DNA from: Lachnospiraceae bacterium
GTDB lineage: Bacteria > Bacillota > Clostridia > Lachnospirales > Lachnospiraceae
DNA: 38,628 bases
Direction: 5' to 3'
Assembly (NCBI GenBank): GCA_022781925.1
Contig: JALESO010000035.1
Span: 1 to 38,628, forward strand
Part shown: piece by piece, positions 8,193 to 15,760 of the stretch
How positions within the stretch are numbered: the first letter of the stretch is position 1
How the letters are laid out: each line of letters opens with the position of its first letter
The notes under the pieces: generated by a model
Database searches by the model: none
Seen by the model: only the letters and a program-made list of their open reading frames with translations
Told to the model about the DNA's origin: nothing
Program-made: the position numbers and the translations under genes

Positions 8193-8963
8193 TTAAATGT
8201 TGTACTCCGGTACAACTGTCTTTTCTTCAAAGAAGTAATCAAAAATTTTCTTTTTGTAACGGGCAAAATCGCTGCTGCCACGGTCACGGTATTTACCGAG
8301 TTCTACTTTGATGACATCTTTGATGCGTCCCGGTCTCGCGGACATTACCACGATTCGGTCAGCCAGAAATACAGCTTCTTCGATATCATGTGTAACCATA
8401 ATCATCGTGTTATGGAAACGCTCACGGATCTTCAGCAGCTCTTCCTGCAACTCGATCTTGGTCAGCGCATCCAGTGCTCCGAAAGGCTCATCCAGCAGAA
8501 GGATCTCCGGCTGGCTTACCAGTGATCTGGCGATAGCTGCACGCTGTGACATACCACCGGAAAGCTGGCTCGGATATGCTTTTTTGAATTCGCTTAATTT
8601 TACCAGTTCCAGATACTGATCGGAAAGCTTTGTTTTTTCCTCTTTGCTCAGACCCTTTAATCCAAGCTGTACATTTTTTTCAATACTCATCCATGGAAAC
8701 AGGCGGTGCTCCTGAAAGATCATGCCTCGATCCATGCCCGGCCCTTTGACTTCATTTCCATCCACAGTTACCAGACCAGTGTCGTTTTTTTCAAGTCCTG
8801 CAATGATTTTTAACAGGGTACTTTTTCCACAGCCGCTGTGACCGACGATGGCAATAAATTCACCTTCCTGGATCTCCAGGTTGATATCTTTTAATACATC
8901 CACTTTCTGTCCGTCGACAGTAAAGCTTTTATTTACGTTCTGAATTGATAATGTCTTTCCCAT
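8193..8963 (-). CDS. ssuB: Sulfonate/taurine-type ABC transporter ATPase
   Basis: The 256-residue ATPase has Walker A GHSGCGKST near residue 42, a Q-loop in MIFQEHRLFPWMSIEKNV, the signature LSGGMSQRAAIARSL, Walker B ILLLDEPFGALD and an H-loop in VTHDIEEAV. The LFPWMSIEKNV context is characteristic of the nitrate/sulfonate/taurine importer group (SsuB/TauB/NrtD). It lies 6 bases after the permease gene and is the last gene of the operon. The symbol reflects the family; the true ligand could be an alkanesulfonate, taurine, an aryl sulfate or another small anion. Confidence 0.9.
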   Translation of the reverse strand: MGKTLSIQNVNKSFTVDGQKVDVLKDINLEIQEGEFIAIVGHSGCGKSTLLKIIAGLEKNDTGLVTVDGNEVKGPGMDRGMIFQEHRLFPWMSIEKNVQLGLKGLSKEEKTKLSDQYLELVKLSEFKKAYPSQLSGGMSQRAAIARSLVSQPEILLLDEPFGALDALTKIELQEELLKIRERFHNTMIMVTHDIEEAVFLADRIVVMSARPGRIKDVIKVELGKYRDRGSSDFARYKKKIFDYFFEEKTVVPEYNI

Positions 8964-8969
8964 TTGTGC

Positions 8970-9758
8970 TTACCTGCCTTTTTCCCAAGGTGTGCATAAT
9001 TTTCCGATCAGTGAAATGGCCAGATCCATGATCACACCGACTACTGCGATGGCGATGATTCCTGCAAATACAACCGGATACTGCATCAGGCTTCGTGCAT
9101 CGTTGATACGGAAACCGATACCGGATGTAGCTGCGATCATCTCCGCACCTACCACTGCCATCCAGGACACGCTGAGTCCCAGTTTTAATCCGACAAAAAT
9201 GGACGGAAGTGCTGACGGCAGATAGATCTTTGTGAACTGCTGCCAGCCGTTCAGATGATACATTTTTCCAACTTCGATCAGCTTTGGATCCGTGCGTTCA
9301 ATACCGCTGACGGTGTTGACCAGAACCGGGAAATAGGCTGCCAGAAAGATAACGGCTACTTTGGATTCCTCACCGATACCAAACCAGATGATCAGGATCG
9401 GAACCCATGCGATCATCGGAATCTGACGGATTGCGGTAAATGTCAGCATGAAAAAGCGGTTTGCAAATTTGTTCATTCCCATGAGCACGCCAAGCAGGAT
9501 ACCTACCACCACCGCCAGCGCATATCCTTTTGCGATACGGCTTAAACTGATGCCGACATCTCCTGTCAGTGTACCGTTTGCAATCTGCTCTTTTAAAGTT
9601 TCAAGCACGGTACTGATCTTCGGCAGGATCAGTGTGGACATCGCACCGGTGGATGTGGCAAAATGCCATGCCAGCACAATGAGGACCGGCAATATAATCA
9701 TGTTGATAAAGATCAACAGTTTCTGTATAAATACGTTATTTCCTTTGTACATGCTCAC
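8970..9758 (-). CDS. ssuC: Sulfonate-type ABC transporter permease
   Basis: The 262-residue permease has six membrane segments and the EAA loop that contacts the ATPase: YHLNGWQQFTKIYLPSALPSIFVGLKLG near residue 165. The WMAVVGAEMIAATSGIGFRINDAR block is typical of SsuC/TauC. The start is either a GTG at 9758 (AAGGAGG 4 bases before it) or the ATG two codons later at 9752 (10 bases); both are plausible. It lies 9 bases after ssuA and 6 before ssuB, so the three are one transport unit. Confidence 0.9.
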   Translation of the reverse strand: MSMYKGNNVFIQKLLIFINMIILPVLIVLAWHFATSTGAMSTLILPKISTVLETLKEQIANGTLTGDVGISLSRIAKGYALAVVVGILLGVLMGMNKFANRFFMLTFTAIRQIPMIAWVPILIIWFGIGEESKVAVIFLAAYFPVLVNTVSGIERTDPKLIEVGKMYHLNGWQQFTKIYLPSALPSIFVGLKLGLSVSWMAVVGAEMIAATSGIGFRINDARSLMQYPVVFAGIIAIAVVGVIMDLAISLIGKLCTPWEKGR

Positions 9759-9767
9759 GCGGCCTCC

Positions 9768-10835
9768 TTACTGTGCGCTTTCCTGATACTCCTGTACTGC
9801 TTTTTCCAGATAGGAGGAATCAATCCAGGAATCAAAATCTACCTGATTGGTGATGATGTCGTTGTCAAGTTCAAACTGTTCAATATTTTTTAAGGAAGAT
9901 ACATAACGGTCATCCAGACTGATGGAATAACCAAGCTGTACATCGGATACCGCTACGGATTTTACCTGCTCTAACGTTCTGCCGCTCTTCTCAGCAGATA
10001 ATTCATAAAACGCTTCCGGATCAGAGATAATATCATTGGATGCTTTCAGCATTGCTTTGATGATGGCTACGGTCACATCAGAATTTGCGCTGACATAATC
10101 GCTTCTTCCGGTCAGGACATTCGGTTCATAAAACGTATCCGGATCTGCCTCTACACCTTTATGTAAAATAGTTGCTTTCCCCTGCTCCACCAGTGAATCT
10201 GCCTGTCCGTATGTAACTACTGCCGCATCTACTGCCCCAGTAGAAAGACTGGACAAACCTTCCGGGATCGTGCTGTTGACAAGCTGTACATCATCGGCGC
10301 TCAGTCCTGCTTCCTGCAGCACTTTCAGCACATACATCTGCGGTGTCGCGCCACGCTGGTAGGAAATGGTTTTTCCTTTTAAATCCGCTAAGGAAGTGAT
10401 ACCGGAATCCGTGCTGACTGCCAGCTGCCATACAGAACCAAAGCTTGTCACGGTCAGTAACTTCGTATCAATGCCATTTGATTTTGCCATGATTCCTGCA
10501 AAACCCGCATAATACGCGTAATCCAGATCGCCGGATACTAACGCTTCATGAATCGCCGGTGCTGCTCCTGTAAACGGGATCAGATCTGCATCGTAGCCCA
10601 GTGGATTCAGATATTCATCCAGATATCCTTTTTCCTCTGCCACTGCCAGAGCACCTTCTGCCCACTGATAACCGGCACTCGGAAAACCAATATTGACTAC
10701 CTGATAACCATCTTTCTTTGTCTCTGCGTTCGCACTTCCATCCGATGATGTGCCACTGTTTCCACAACCGCTGATCACCAGACCTAATGTAAGAACGATA
10801 CCTAAAACTGCTGCAGTAATTTTTCTGCTTTTCAT
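9768..10835 (-). CDS. ssuA: Sulfonate-type ABC transporter substrate-binding lipoprotein
   Basis: This is a 355-residue exported lipoprotein. The signal peptide ends in the lipobox VISGC with lipidated Cys24, followed by a Ser/Gly-rich linker. The body is a type II periplasmic-binding fold of the SsuA/NMT1 group: IGFPSAGYQWAEGALAVAEEKGYLDEY, then PAIHEALVSGDLDYAYYAGFAGI and DLKGKTISYQRGATPQMYVLKVL. Several Tyr, Trp and Ser residues line the expected ligand cleft, but the ligand cannot be read from sequence. Its location directly after an arylsulfotransferase-family gene suggests a sulfonated or sulfated compound. AAGGGAGTGAAGGA precedes the start. Confidence 0.9.
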   Translation of the reverse strand: MKSRKITAAVLGIVLTLGLVISGCGNSGTSSDGSANAETKKDGYQVVNIGFPSAGYQWAEGALAVAEEKGYLDEYLNPLGYDADLIPFTGAAPAIHEALVSGDLDYAYYAGFAGIMAKSNGIDTKLLTVTSFGSVWQLAVSTDSGITSLADLKGKTISYQRGATPQMYVLKVLQEAGLSADDVQLVNSTIPEGLSSLSTGAVDAAVVTYGQADSLVEQGKATILHKGVEADPDTFYEPNVLTGRSDYVSANSDVTVAIIKAMLKASNDIISDPEAFYELSAEKSGRTLEQVKSVAVSDVQLGYSISLDDRYVSSLKNIEQFELDNDIITNQVDFDSWIDSSYLEKAVQEYQESAQ

Positions 10836-10887
10836 TTTCCTTCACTCCCTTTCCACGGAATTCTGCTTTTTTCAACTCTTCTTTGCT

Positions 10888-10921
10888 ATGCAGGCAGATT
10901 TCTTTCGACACCTGTCTGCAT
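10888..10921 (-). other. Intercistronic hairpin between assT-like and ssuA
   Basis: ATGCAGgCAG (10888-10897) pairs with CTGtCTGCAT (10912-10921). No T run follows on the minus strand, so it is more likely an RNA processing or stability element, or a weak attenuator, than a terminator. It could set ssuA expression relative to the upstream enzyme genes. Confidence 0.5.
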
Positions 10922-10978
10922 TATTTATCTACTGTTTCTATCTTATTTCTTTCTTCGTAAAACAGGTAATTTTCCTAT

Positions 10979-12481
10979 TTAATTCTCCTGTTTCTTGATC
11001 AGATCACTTTTCTTTACGGTTGCGACGCAGAAGTTTACTTCCTCGTCCTCATCCTCGGATGCCCCGCCACCTGTCATCAGACGTGCATTCGGATCTACAC
11101 CATCGATGGTTGTCACTTTTCCAAGTCCATTTCCTACTAAGGAACCCGGTACACGGAAGGTCTCTACATCAATCGGCTCCACGGAAATCTCTTCCGGTTT
11201 TTCCACCTGCGGGATCCACTCATACGGTACACGGTAAGCACGGTATACCATGTTGTTGGTAAACTGGCCGAGAATGGTATTAAAATACGGATTGATGTAC
11301 TCCCATACGATTTCATGATCCGGTGTCACTTCGATGAGACGTCCGTCAGATCCCTCTGTGATCAGCGTGTTTCCGTTTGGAAGTCTCTGTGCACCACTGA
11401 TGTAGGAACTGTAAAATTTGGATGCATCGGTAAATAACAGGTTGCCTGCTTCCAGCGGTGTGTACTGCCAGGTGATCTCCAGTGTGATCGGATTGAACTG
11501 TAACACTCTGGAATAATCTCTTCTTGCGTTGTTGACACCGGTGAGTGCGCCAGGGTTCGGTGTTCCGTAACCGCCTTCGCCGCCGTTATCAAATACAAGC
11601 AGATCGCCTTCTCCCGGAAGTCCTTTCGGGATCATATGTAAATGATGCTGTCCGATGATCCATCCAAGTTTTTTGGTTGCTTCACTCTCGTTGAAATCCG
11701 GTCCCACACGCCATACAATGTCGCCGGTCTCTTTGCTGATGATGGCAAGAATGTTGGAGTTACGCGCATCGATGATGATGTTGTCCGGATGGAAACGCTC
11801 ATCTCCCTGATCGTACCATTTGTTCTCGCCTAACACAGACATGCTGTTGATGTGCATCCAGTCGCCACCGGCTTCACCCTGCAGGCATGGATTACGGAAC
11901 AGTGCATTTTTCGCTGCCTCGTCAAATCCAAGCTGATCAAAATGATCACTTGCTCTCCAGCTCCATAAAATATTTCCTTCCCAATCAACTTCAATGATCT
12001 TGTCATCAATCAGTCGTTTGTCGGAAATATCATGATTATATAAGTTCTCATGTGTCAGAAGTAAAGTATTTCCGCTGTCGGTCTTTGGCTCTCCGCCCGG
12101 ATAATAGTATCCGACAGTTGATCCCTCTCTCTGGAAATCATGATGCTGTCTCGCCATGTAGACCGGGTCTTTGTCGCCGTCTGCGATCAGCTCTGTCTTA
12201 TCGAATTTCCATACGATGTTGCCGTCCCAGTCTACCTGAACCAGATCGATCTGATCCTGATATGCTTTTTTACCAGGTCTGGTTCCTGTGGTTCCCATTA
12301 CATATCCGCCCGGAAGGATCTTGTTCGGAAATCCGCCAAGTCCGGCCCAGAGCTGAACTTCACGACCGTTCATGTCAATGAGAAGCGCTCCTTTTGCGGA
12401 TGGAAAAACGGTGTAGCCGTTGAATGTTTTGTCTTTATCGTAAATTAATGTTCCTGTTGGAAAAATACTTGGATATCCCAT
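10979..12481 (-). CDS. Arylsulfotransferase (ASST) family protein, cytoplasmic
   Basis: The 500-residue protein has a beta-propeller read from repeated blades (DWDGNIVWKF, DWEGNILWSW, ETGDIVWRVG, LEITWQY, HEIVWEY). ASST enzymes move sulfate from an aryl sulfate to a phenol through a sulfohistidine. The family's active-site order His, HINS, Arg, QH is visible: H113/H114 in RQHHDF, H210 in WMHINS, R240 in DARNSN and H279/H280 in GQHHLHMIPKG, the last being the candidate sulfated His. Unlike E. coli ASST there is no signal peptide, and only two Cys (199 and 485) are present, so the periplasmic disulfide is absent. It sits between trxA-like and ssuA. AGGAGA precedes the start. The acceptor and true reaction are unknown. 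Confidence 0.85.
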   Translation of the reverse strand: MGYPSIFPTGTLIYDKDKTFNGYTVFPSAKGALLIDMNGREVQLWAGLGGFPNKILPGGYVMGTTGTRPGKKAYQDQIDLVQVDWDGNIVWKFDKTELIADGDKDPVYMARQHHDFQREGSTVGYYYPGGEPKTDSGNTLLLTHENLYNHDISDKRLIDDKIIEVDWEGNILWSWRASDHFDQLGFDEAAKNALFRNPCLQGEAGGDWMHINSMSVLGENKWYDQGDERFHPDNIIIDARNSNILAIISKETGDIVWRVGPDFNESEATKKLGWIIGQHHLHMIPKGLPGEGDLLVFDNGGEGGYGTPNPGALTGVNNARRDYSRVLQFNPITLEITWQYTPLEAGNLLFTDASKFYSSYISGAQRLPNGNTLITEGSDGRLIEVTPDHEIVWEYINPYFNTILGQFTNNMVYRAYRVPYEWIPQVEKPEEISVEPIDVETFRVPGSLVGNGLGKVTTIDGVDPNARLMTGGGASEDEDEEVNFCVATVKKSDLIKKQEN

Positions 12482-12520
12482 GATGTTGTCTCCTGTTCTG
12501 TTTTATTTCTGTTGTATAAA

Positions 12521-12585
12521 TTTGACCATTATCCCTTCTTGAACACAGTTCAAGAAGTATCCCTCACAAAAGCGGTTCGGTCAAA
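12521..12585 (-). promoter_or_regulatory. Nested inverted repeats between trxA-like and assT-like genes
   Basis: A perfect 10-bp inverted repeat (CTTCTTGAAC 12535-12544 with GTTCAAGAAG 12548-12557) lies inside a second pair, TTTGACC 12521-12527 with GGTCAAA 12579-12585. The whole is a plausible two-level RNA fold in the 123-base gap. No T run follows, so it is not a standard terminator. It could be an RNA switch, a processing site or a DNA operator for an internal promoter. Confidence 0.5.
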
Positions 12586-12604
12586 TCTGCTTGACTCTGA
12601 ATAG

Positions 12605-12916
12605 TTACAGTTTCTTAATGTTTTCTGCAATAATTAATTTGTGTGTAAATCCTACGGATTTCTCTCTGATCTCTCCGTCCTTGAAATATAACAATGTCGG
12701 TACGGAGCTGATCTCATATTCTTCTGCCAGAGACAGCTGATCCGGAATCAATACTTTTCCGAAGTATACGTCATTTCCTGCTTCTTCGGAAAGTTCCGTA
12801 ATGCCCGCCTCCAGCTTCTTACAGTGCTTACAGGTTGCAGAATAGAATTCTACAACGACAGTGCTGTACTCTCTTATTGTTTTGTCAAAATTTTCTCTGG
12901 TCAGTTCGTTTACCAT
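12605..12916 (-). CDS. Thioredoxin-family protein with CKHC active site
   Basis: The 103-residue protein has a thioredoxin fold: VVEFYSATCKHCKKLE carries the redox pair C29 and C32, and EYEISSVPTLLYFKDGE contains the cis-Pro segment. The active site is CKHC rather than the usual CGPC; a His before the second Cys usually makes such proteins more oxidising. It starts with AGAAAGGA before ATG. It is 138 bases downstream of the reductase gene and upstream of the ASST-family gene, which suggests a dedicated redox partner rather than the housekeeping thioredoxin. Confidence 0.9.
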   Translation of the reverse strand: MVNELTRENFDKTIREYSTVVVEFYSATCKHCKKLEAGITELSEEAGNDVYFGKVLIPDQLSLAEEYEISSVPTLLYFKDGEIREKSVGFTHKLIIAENIKKL

Positions 12917-13054
12917 GCTGTTGTTTCCTTTCTATTTCTCCACCCTGTATTCTGACTGGGTTGTTTTTGTTTTATCAAAGGCAAAGGATATTCGCTATCC
13001 TTATATATTGCAAAAGCATAATTGCTTCTGCATGATATTCATTATTGAATCAGA

Positions 13055-13954
13055 TTATTTTCTAATGATATATTGTATTGCTGAATTCGCTGCATTTGCG
13101 CCATCCGCTGCTGCGGTGATGATCTGTCTGAGTTCTTTTGTCCTGACATCTCCTGCCACGAAAAACCCAGGTTCTGAAGTTATTCCATCTTCTCCGGCTT
13201 TGACATATCCGCTCTCATCCAGATCTACCAGATCTTTGACTGCGTCTGTCTGCGGGATCATTCCGATTGCCACAAAAACGCCCTGAATATTCAATGCAGC
13301 TCCCGTGTCCAGCAGAAGGATTTCTGCTTTTCCGTCACCGGTGATCTCCTGCACATTTGCATTTCGGATGATCTCCACATTTTCTTTCTGTTCCAGTTTT
13401 GCAAGTGTGGATGCATCCCCGCGAAATTCTGCTCTGCGGTGGATCAGATATACTTTGTTGCAGATTTCCGAAAGCAGTAACGCATCGTCCAGTGCACTGT
13501 TGCCACCACCGATCACTGCTACATCTTTGCCCTGGTAAAAGGCTCCGTCGCAGGATGCACAATAGGAAATTCCTTTATTTTCGAATTTCTCGCTTCCCGG
13601 AACTGCAAGTTTTCGATGTGCAACTCCCGCAGTGTAGATCACGGTTTTGCTGTTTTGTACGTTGCCGCTTTCCATCGTGATGTCAAATCCATCTGCTGTT
13701 TTCTGAATGGAAACCGCTTCCTCTTCCAGAAATGCAATACCAAGTGCTTCGGCATGTTCCCGGATTTTTTCACCTAATTCATAACCGTTGATTCCATAAA
13801 AACCGGGATAGTTATCAATGCGGCTGCTCTCTGCCATCTGGCCGGTTCCTTCATATTCTTTTTCTGCGATCAGCACATTCAGGTTTGCCCGTTTTGCATA
13901 AATCGCTGCGGTCATACCCGCCGGTCCACTTCCGATGATCAGAACATCTGTCAT
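13055..13954 (-). CDS. Thioredoxin reductase-like flavoprotein
   Basis: The 299-residue NAD(P)H-dependent FAD protein has GSGPAGMTAAIYA (FAD), the redox pair in YCASCDG (C132, C135), GGGNSALDDALLLSE and HRRAEFRGD (NADPH-type motif), and the C-terminal FVAGDVRTKELRQIITAAADGANAA. All TrxB landmarks are present; CASC replaces the common CATC. It is the first gene of the sulfonate/ASST operon and has GGGAGG before the start. Its likely partner is the CKHC thioredoxin immediately downstream. Confidence 0.92.
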   Translation of the reverse strand: MTDVLIIGSGPAGMTAAIYAKRANLNVLIAEKEYEGTGQMAESSRIDNYPGFYGINGYELGEKIREHAEALGIAFLEEEAVSIQKTADGFDITMESGNVQNSKTVIYTAGVAHRKLAVPGSEKFENKGISYCASCDGAFYQGKDVAVIGGGNSALDDALLLSEICNKVYLIHRRAEFRGDASTLAKLEQKENVEIIRNANVQEITGDGKAEILLLDTGAALNIQGVFVAIGMIPQTDAVKDLVDLDESGYVKAGEDGITSEPGFFVAGDVRTKELRQIITAAADGANAANSAIQYIIRK

Positions 13955-13980
13955 TTGTTTTTCCTCCCGTTTTTATATTT

Positions 13981-14006
13981 CCTATTATTCATACTTACTT
14001 AATAGG
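13981..14006 (-). promoter_or_regulatory. Candidate LysR-type operator
   Basis: A perfect 7-bp dyad, CCTATTA (13981-13987) and TAATAGG (14000-14006), separated by 12 bases, lies between the trxB start and the proposed promoter. Spacing and AT-rich arms resemble LysR-family half-sites (T-N11-A type). It is about 28 bases before the trxB start codon, downstream of the proposed -10, so it could act as a roadblock or autoregulatory site. Confidence 0.45.
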
Positions 14007-14021
14007 TTTTGCATGTCATTG

Positions 14022-14050
14022 ATACTATCACATCAAAAAAGTGCTGTCTA
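14022..14050 (-). promoter_or_regulatory. Candidate promoter of the trxB-trxA-assT-ssu operon
   Basis: On the minus strand TAGACA (14045-14050) and TAGTAT (14022-14027) are separated by exactly 17 bases. The -10 box lies within the small palindrome TGATAGTATCA. It directly follows the terminator at 14057-14088, so the operon appears to be transcribed independently of lysR. Confidence 0.5.
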
Positions 14051-14056
14051 ATACAC

Positions 14057-14088
14057 AAAAAAAATAGCCAGTTATAGTTTCTGGCTAT
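14057..14088 (-). terminator. Intrinsic terminator after lysR and the structured element
   Basis: On the minus strand ATAGCCAG (14081-14088) pairs with CTGGCTAT (14064-14071) across a 9-base loop and is followed by eight T. It ends transcripts coming through lysR and the 285-bp element before the operon promoter. Confidence 0.88.
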
Positions 14089-14102
14089 ATCTTGTTTGGG
14101 TT

Positions 14103-14387
14103 GGTTTAAAATTTGGTATATGAAAGCGCCCAAAATTTATTTTTTCTTGCTGGCTAACAAGCGCTCATCAAGAAAAAATAAATTTAGGACGCATTTACGT
14201 TACAATGACCATCAAATTTTTGCGCCACCCTGCACTGCGTGCCGCGCAATGTGCACTATTCCCGCATTGCTTTGGTTTTATTCCTTATCTCTTATGTTGG
14301 GGGCTCTGGCTATTTTTTCCTGGCGAGCGATTGTTCGCCGCCGGGACAAAATCGCAGAGCCCCTCTTCATAACTTACATTTTAAACC
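14103..14387. other. 285-bp multibranched structured non-coding element
   Basis: The ends are inverted repeats: GGTTTAAAAT 14103-14112 with ATTTTAAACC 14378-14387, and TATGAA 14119-14124 with TTCATA 14366-14371. Inside are a 24-base arm pair (14126-14149 with 14169-14192, about 21 matches), a GCAATG/CATTGC hairpin near 14245-14270 and a GC-rich hairpin closed by GGGGCTCTG 14300-14308 with CAGAGCCCC 14355-14363, itself containing a CTGGCGA/TCGCC stem. As minus-strand RNA it would be a closed multi-arm junction ending 15 bases before a terminator. It could be a structured RNA or a miniature inverted-repeat element. No clear target-site duplication is seen. A 55-codon plus-strand frame from 14204 overlaps it but has no ribosome binding site. 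Confidence 0.6.
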
Positions 14388-14403
14388 ACATAATTACCCG
14401 AAG

Positions 14404-15333
14404 CTACTGTGCCAGATACTGCCGCAATGCCGTCACATACTCCTGTCCCAGTTTACTTAAAATCAGATTTTTTCTGGTGACATATCCGATCTCCATCTGG
14501 TTTTCTTCCTGTGAATCATCACACTGTCCCTCACTGCGAAACGGTACCGCCCGATAATCACTGCCGTTTAGTTCCTCACAGATCAGCCCGGAACACAGCG
14601 TATATCCGTTCAGTCCAACCATCAGATTCAACATCGTCGCCCGGTCATTTGCATGAATGATCTGACTGTATTCATTGGTAGGAAATAGTTCTTCTGCCAG
14701 ATAAAAAGAGCTGTCATCTCCCTGTTCAAAAGACAGACACGGATAATTTTCCAGCTGCTCCAATGTCAAAAATGGTTCATCAGCCAACGGATGTCCTTTC
14801 CACAGATACACATACGCTTTGCATGTGATCAAAGGATGAAATTCCAGATTTGCGGATTTGAACAGTTTTTCCATGGACTTTCGATTAAATTCACTCAGAT
14901 ACAGCACCCCTATCTCACTTTTCATGGTGCTTACTTCCTGAATGACTTCATCTGTTTTTGTCTCACGAATCGCCAACTCATATTTTGACATATCCAGTTT
15001 TTTCGCCACATCTACAAATGCTTTTACCGCAAAGGAATAATGCTGGGTAGATACAGCAAATTTCTTTTTATAAGAACCGCCTTCTCCATAACGCTGCAGC
15101 AGCTGCTCATACTCCCGGTAAAGTTCCCGGGCATAGGTCAGAAACTCCACACCGTCATTCGTCAATGTCACACCTCGCCCGGTACGGAAAAAGATGGTAA
15201 TCCCCACTTCTTTTTCCAGTTCCTTTAAAGCATTCGTCAGAGACGGCTGTGAAACATACAACTGTTCTGCTGCCTTGTTCAACGATTTCGTTTCCGCAAT
15301 GGTCAATATATATTTTAACTGTACAAATGTCAT
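14404..15333 (-). CDS. LysR-family transcriptional regulator
   Basis: The 309-residue protein has the N-terminal winged HTH FVQLKYILTIAETKSLNKAAEQLYVSQPSLTNALKELE (residues 3-41) and a LysR substrate-binding domain from about residue 90. It is divergent from textbook CysB/Cbl, so a sulfur ligand is only inferred from the adjacent ssu/ASST operon. Its start lies one base after the YolD stop, with AAAGGA overlapping the YolD end, so it is translationally coupled to or read through from the polymerase operon. It may therefore regulate either neighbour. Confidence 0.92.
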   Translation of the reverse strand: MTFVQLKYILTIAETKSLNKAAEQLYVSQPSLTNALKELEKEVGITIFFRTGRGVTLTNDGVEFLTYARELYREYEQLLQRYGEGGSYKKKFAVSTQHYSFAVKAFVDVAKKLDMSKYELAIRETKTDEVIQEVSTMKSEIGVLYLSEFNRKSMEKLFKSANLEFHPLITCKAYVYLWKGHPLADEPFLTLEQLENYPCLSFEQGDDSSFYLAEELFPTNEYSQIIHANDRATMLNLMVGLNGYTLCSGLICEELNGSDYRAVPFRSEGQCDDSQEENQMEIGYVTRKNLILSKLGQEYVTALRQYLAQ

Positions 15334-15334
15334 A

Positions 15335-15760
15335 CTAATTCCTTTCTTCTATCTGAATATCCGAAATATAATCAATGGAAAGCGCCATCCCATCCTGCAA
15401 TAAAATCCGTCTGCGATACGCATCCACACGTTTTACCAATCCGGAATATTCCCGATAACTGCCACCGGCTTTATATTCATCTGGCACAAAACAGGTAATC
15501 ACAACAGAAACATTCCGTTTTTCACCAAGTCCCTGCTGAATGATCTGCAATGTTTCATCCAGACGGCGTCTGCTATCCTCATCCAGTTCCCGGAACTGTT
15601 CGGTCTGGCGGGCGGTTTCCTGCACAGCTTCTTCATATCCACTTAACGCTGAAAATGGCATAAACTGCGCCGCACGGTTTGCACGCGGCATCCGTGGATG
15701 TACTTTTGATTCATGATGTGGCAGATTGCGGATATCCGCATATGGATCAGATTTCGTCAT
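15335..15760 (-). CDS. YolD-like protein
   Basis: This 141-residue protein belongs to the YolD-like family, which often accompanies UvrX/YqjW-type Y-family polymerases and is proposed to be functionally analogous to UmuD. Evidence is HPRMPRANRAAQFMPFSALSGYEEA near residue 21, a charged helix (ELDEDSRRRLDETLQII) and the C-terminal beta region SGLVKRVDAYRRRILLQDG...ISIDYISDI-like. Its start overlaps the polymerase stop by four bases (ATGA), which implies translational coupling and supports the pairing. Confidence 0.85.
   Translation of the reverse strand: MTKSDPYADIRNLPHHESKVHPRMPRANRAAQFMPFSALSGYEEAVQETARQTEQFRELDEDSRRRLDETLQIIQQGLGEKRNVSVVITCFVPDEYKAGGSYREYSGLVKRVDAYRRRILLQDGMALSIDYISDIQIEERN

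Noticed and set aside
12700..12722. A third copy of the ATATTCTTCT motif
   Set aside because: It lies inside the thioredoxin gene (codons for EYE on the minus strand) without the flanking stems; a chance match.
14204..14371. A 55-codon plus-strand frame starting MTIKFLRHPALRAAQ
   Set aside because: It has a hydrophobic patch and might be a small peptide, but no ribosome binding site; it coincides with the arms of the 285-bp element, whose pairing explains the sequence better.
14103..14387. Retron ncRNA
   Set aside because: The closed ends and long arm resemble msr-msd, but no reverse transcriptase is encoded nearby and no conserved branching G context could be recognised.
14096..14557. A 153-residue plus-strand open frame
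   Set aside because: It crosses the structured element and the end of lysR, has no ribosome binding site or recognisable domain, and its reading follows from the inverted repeats and antisense coding.
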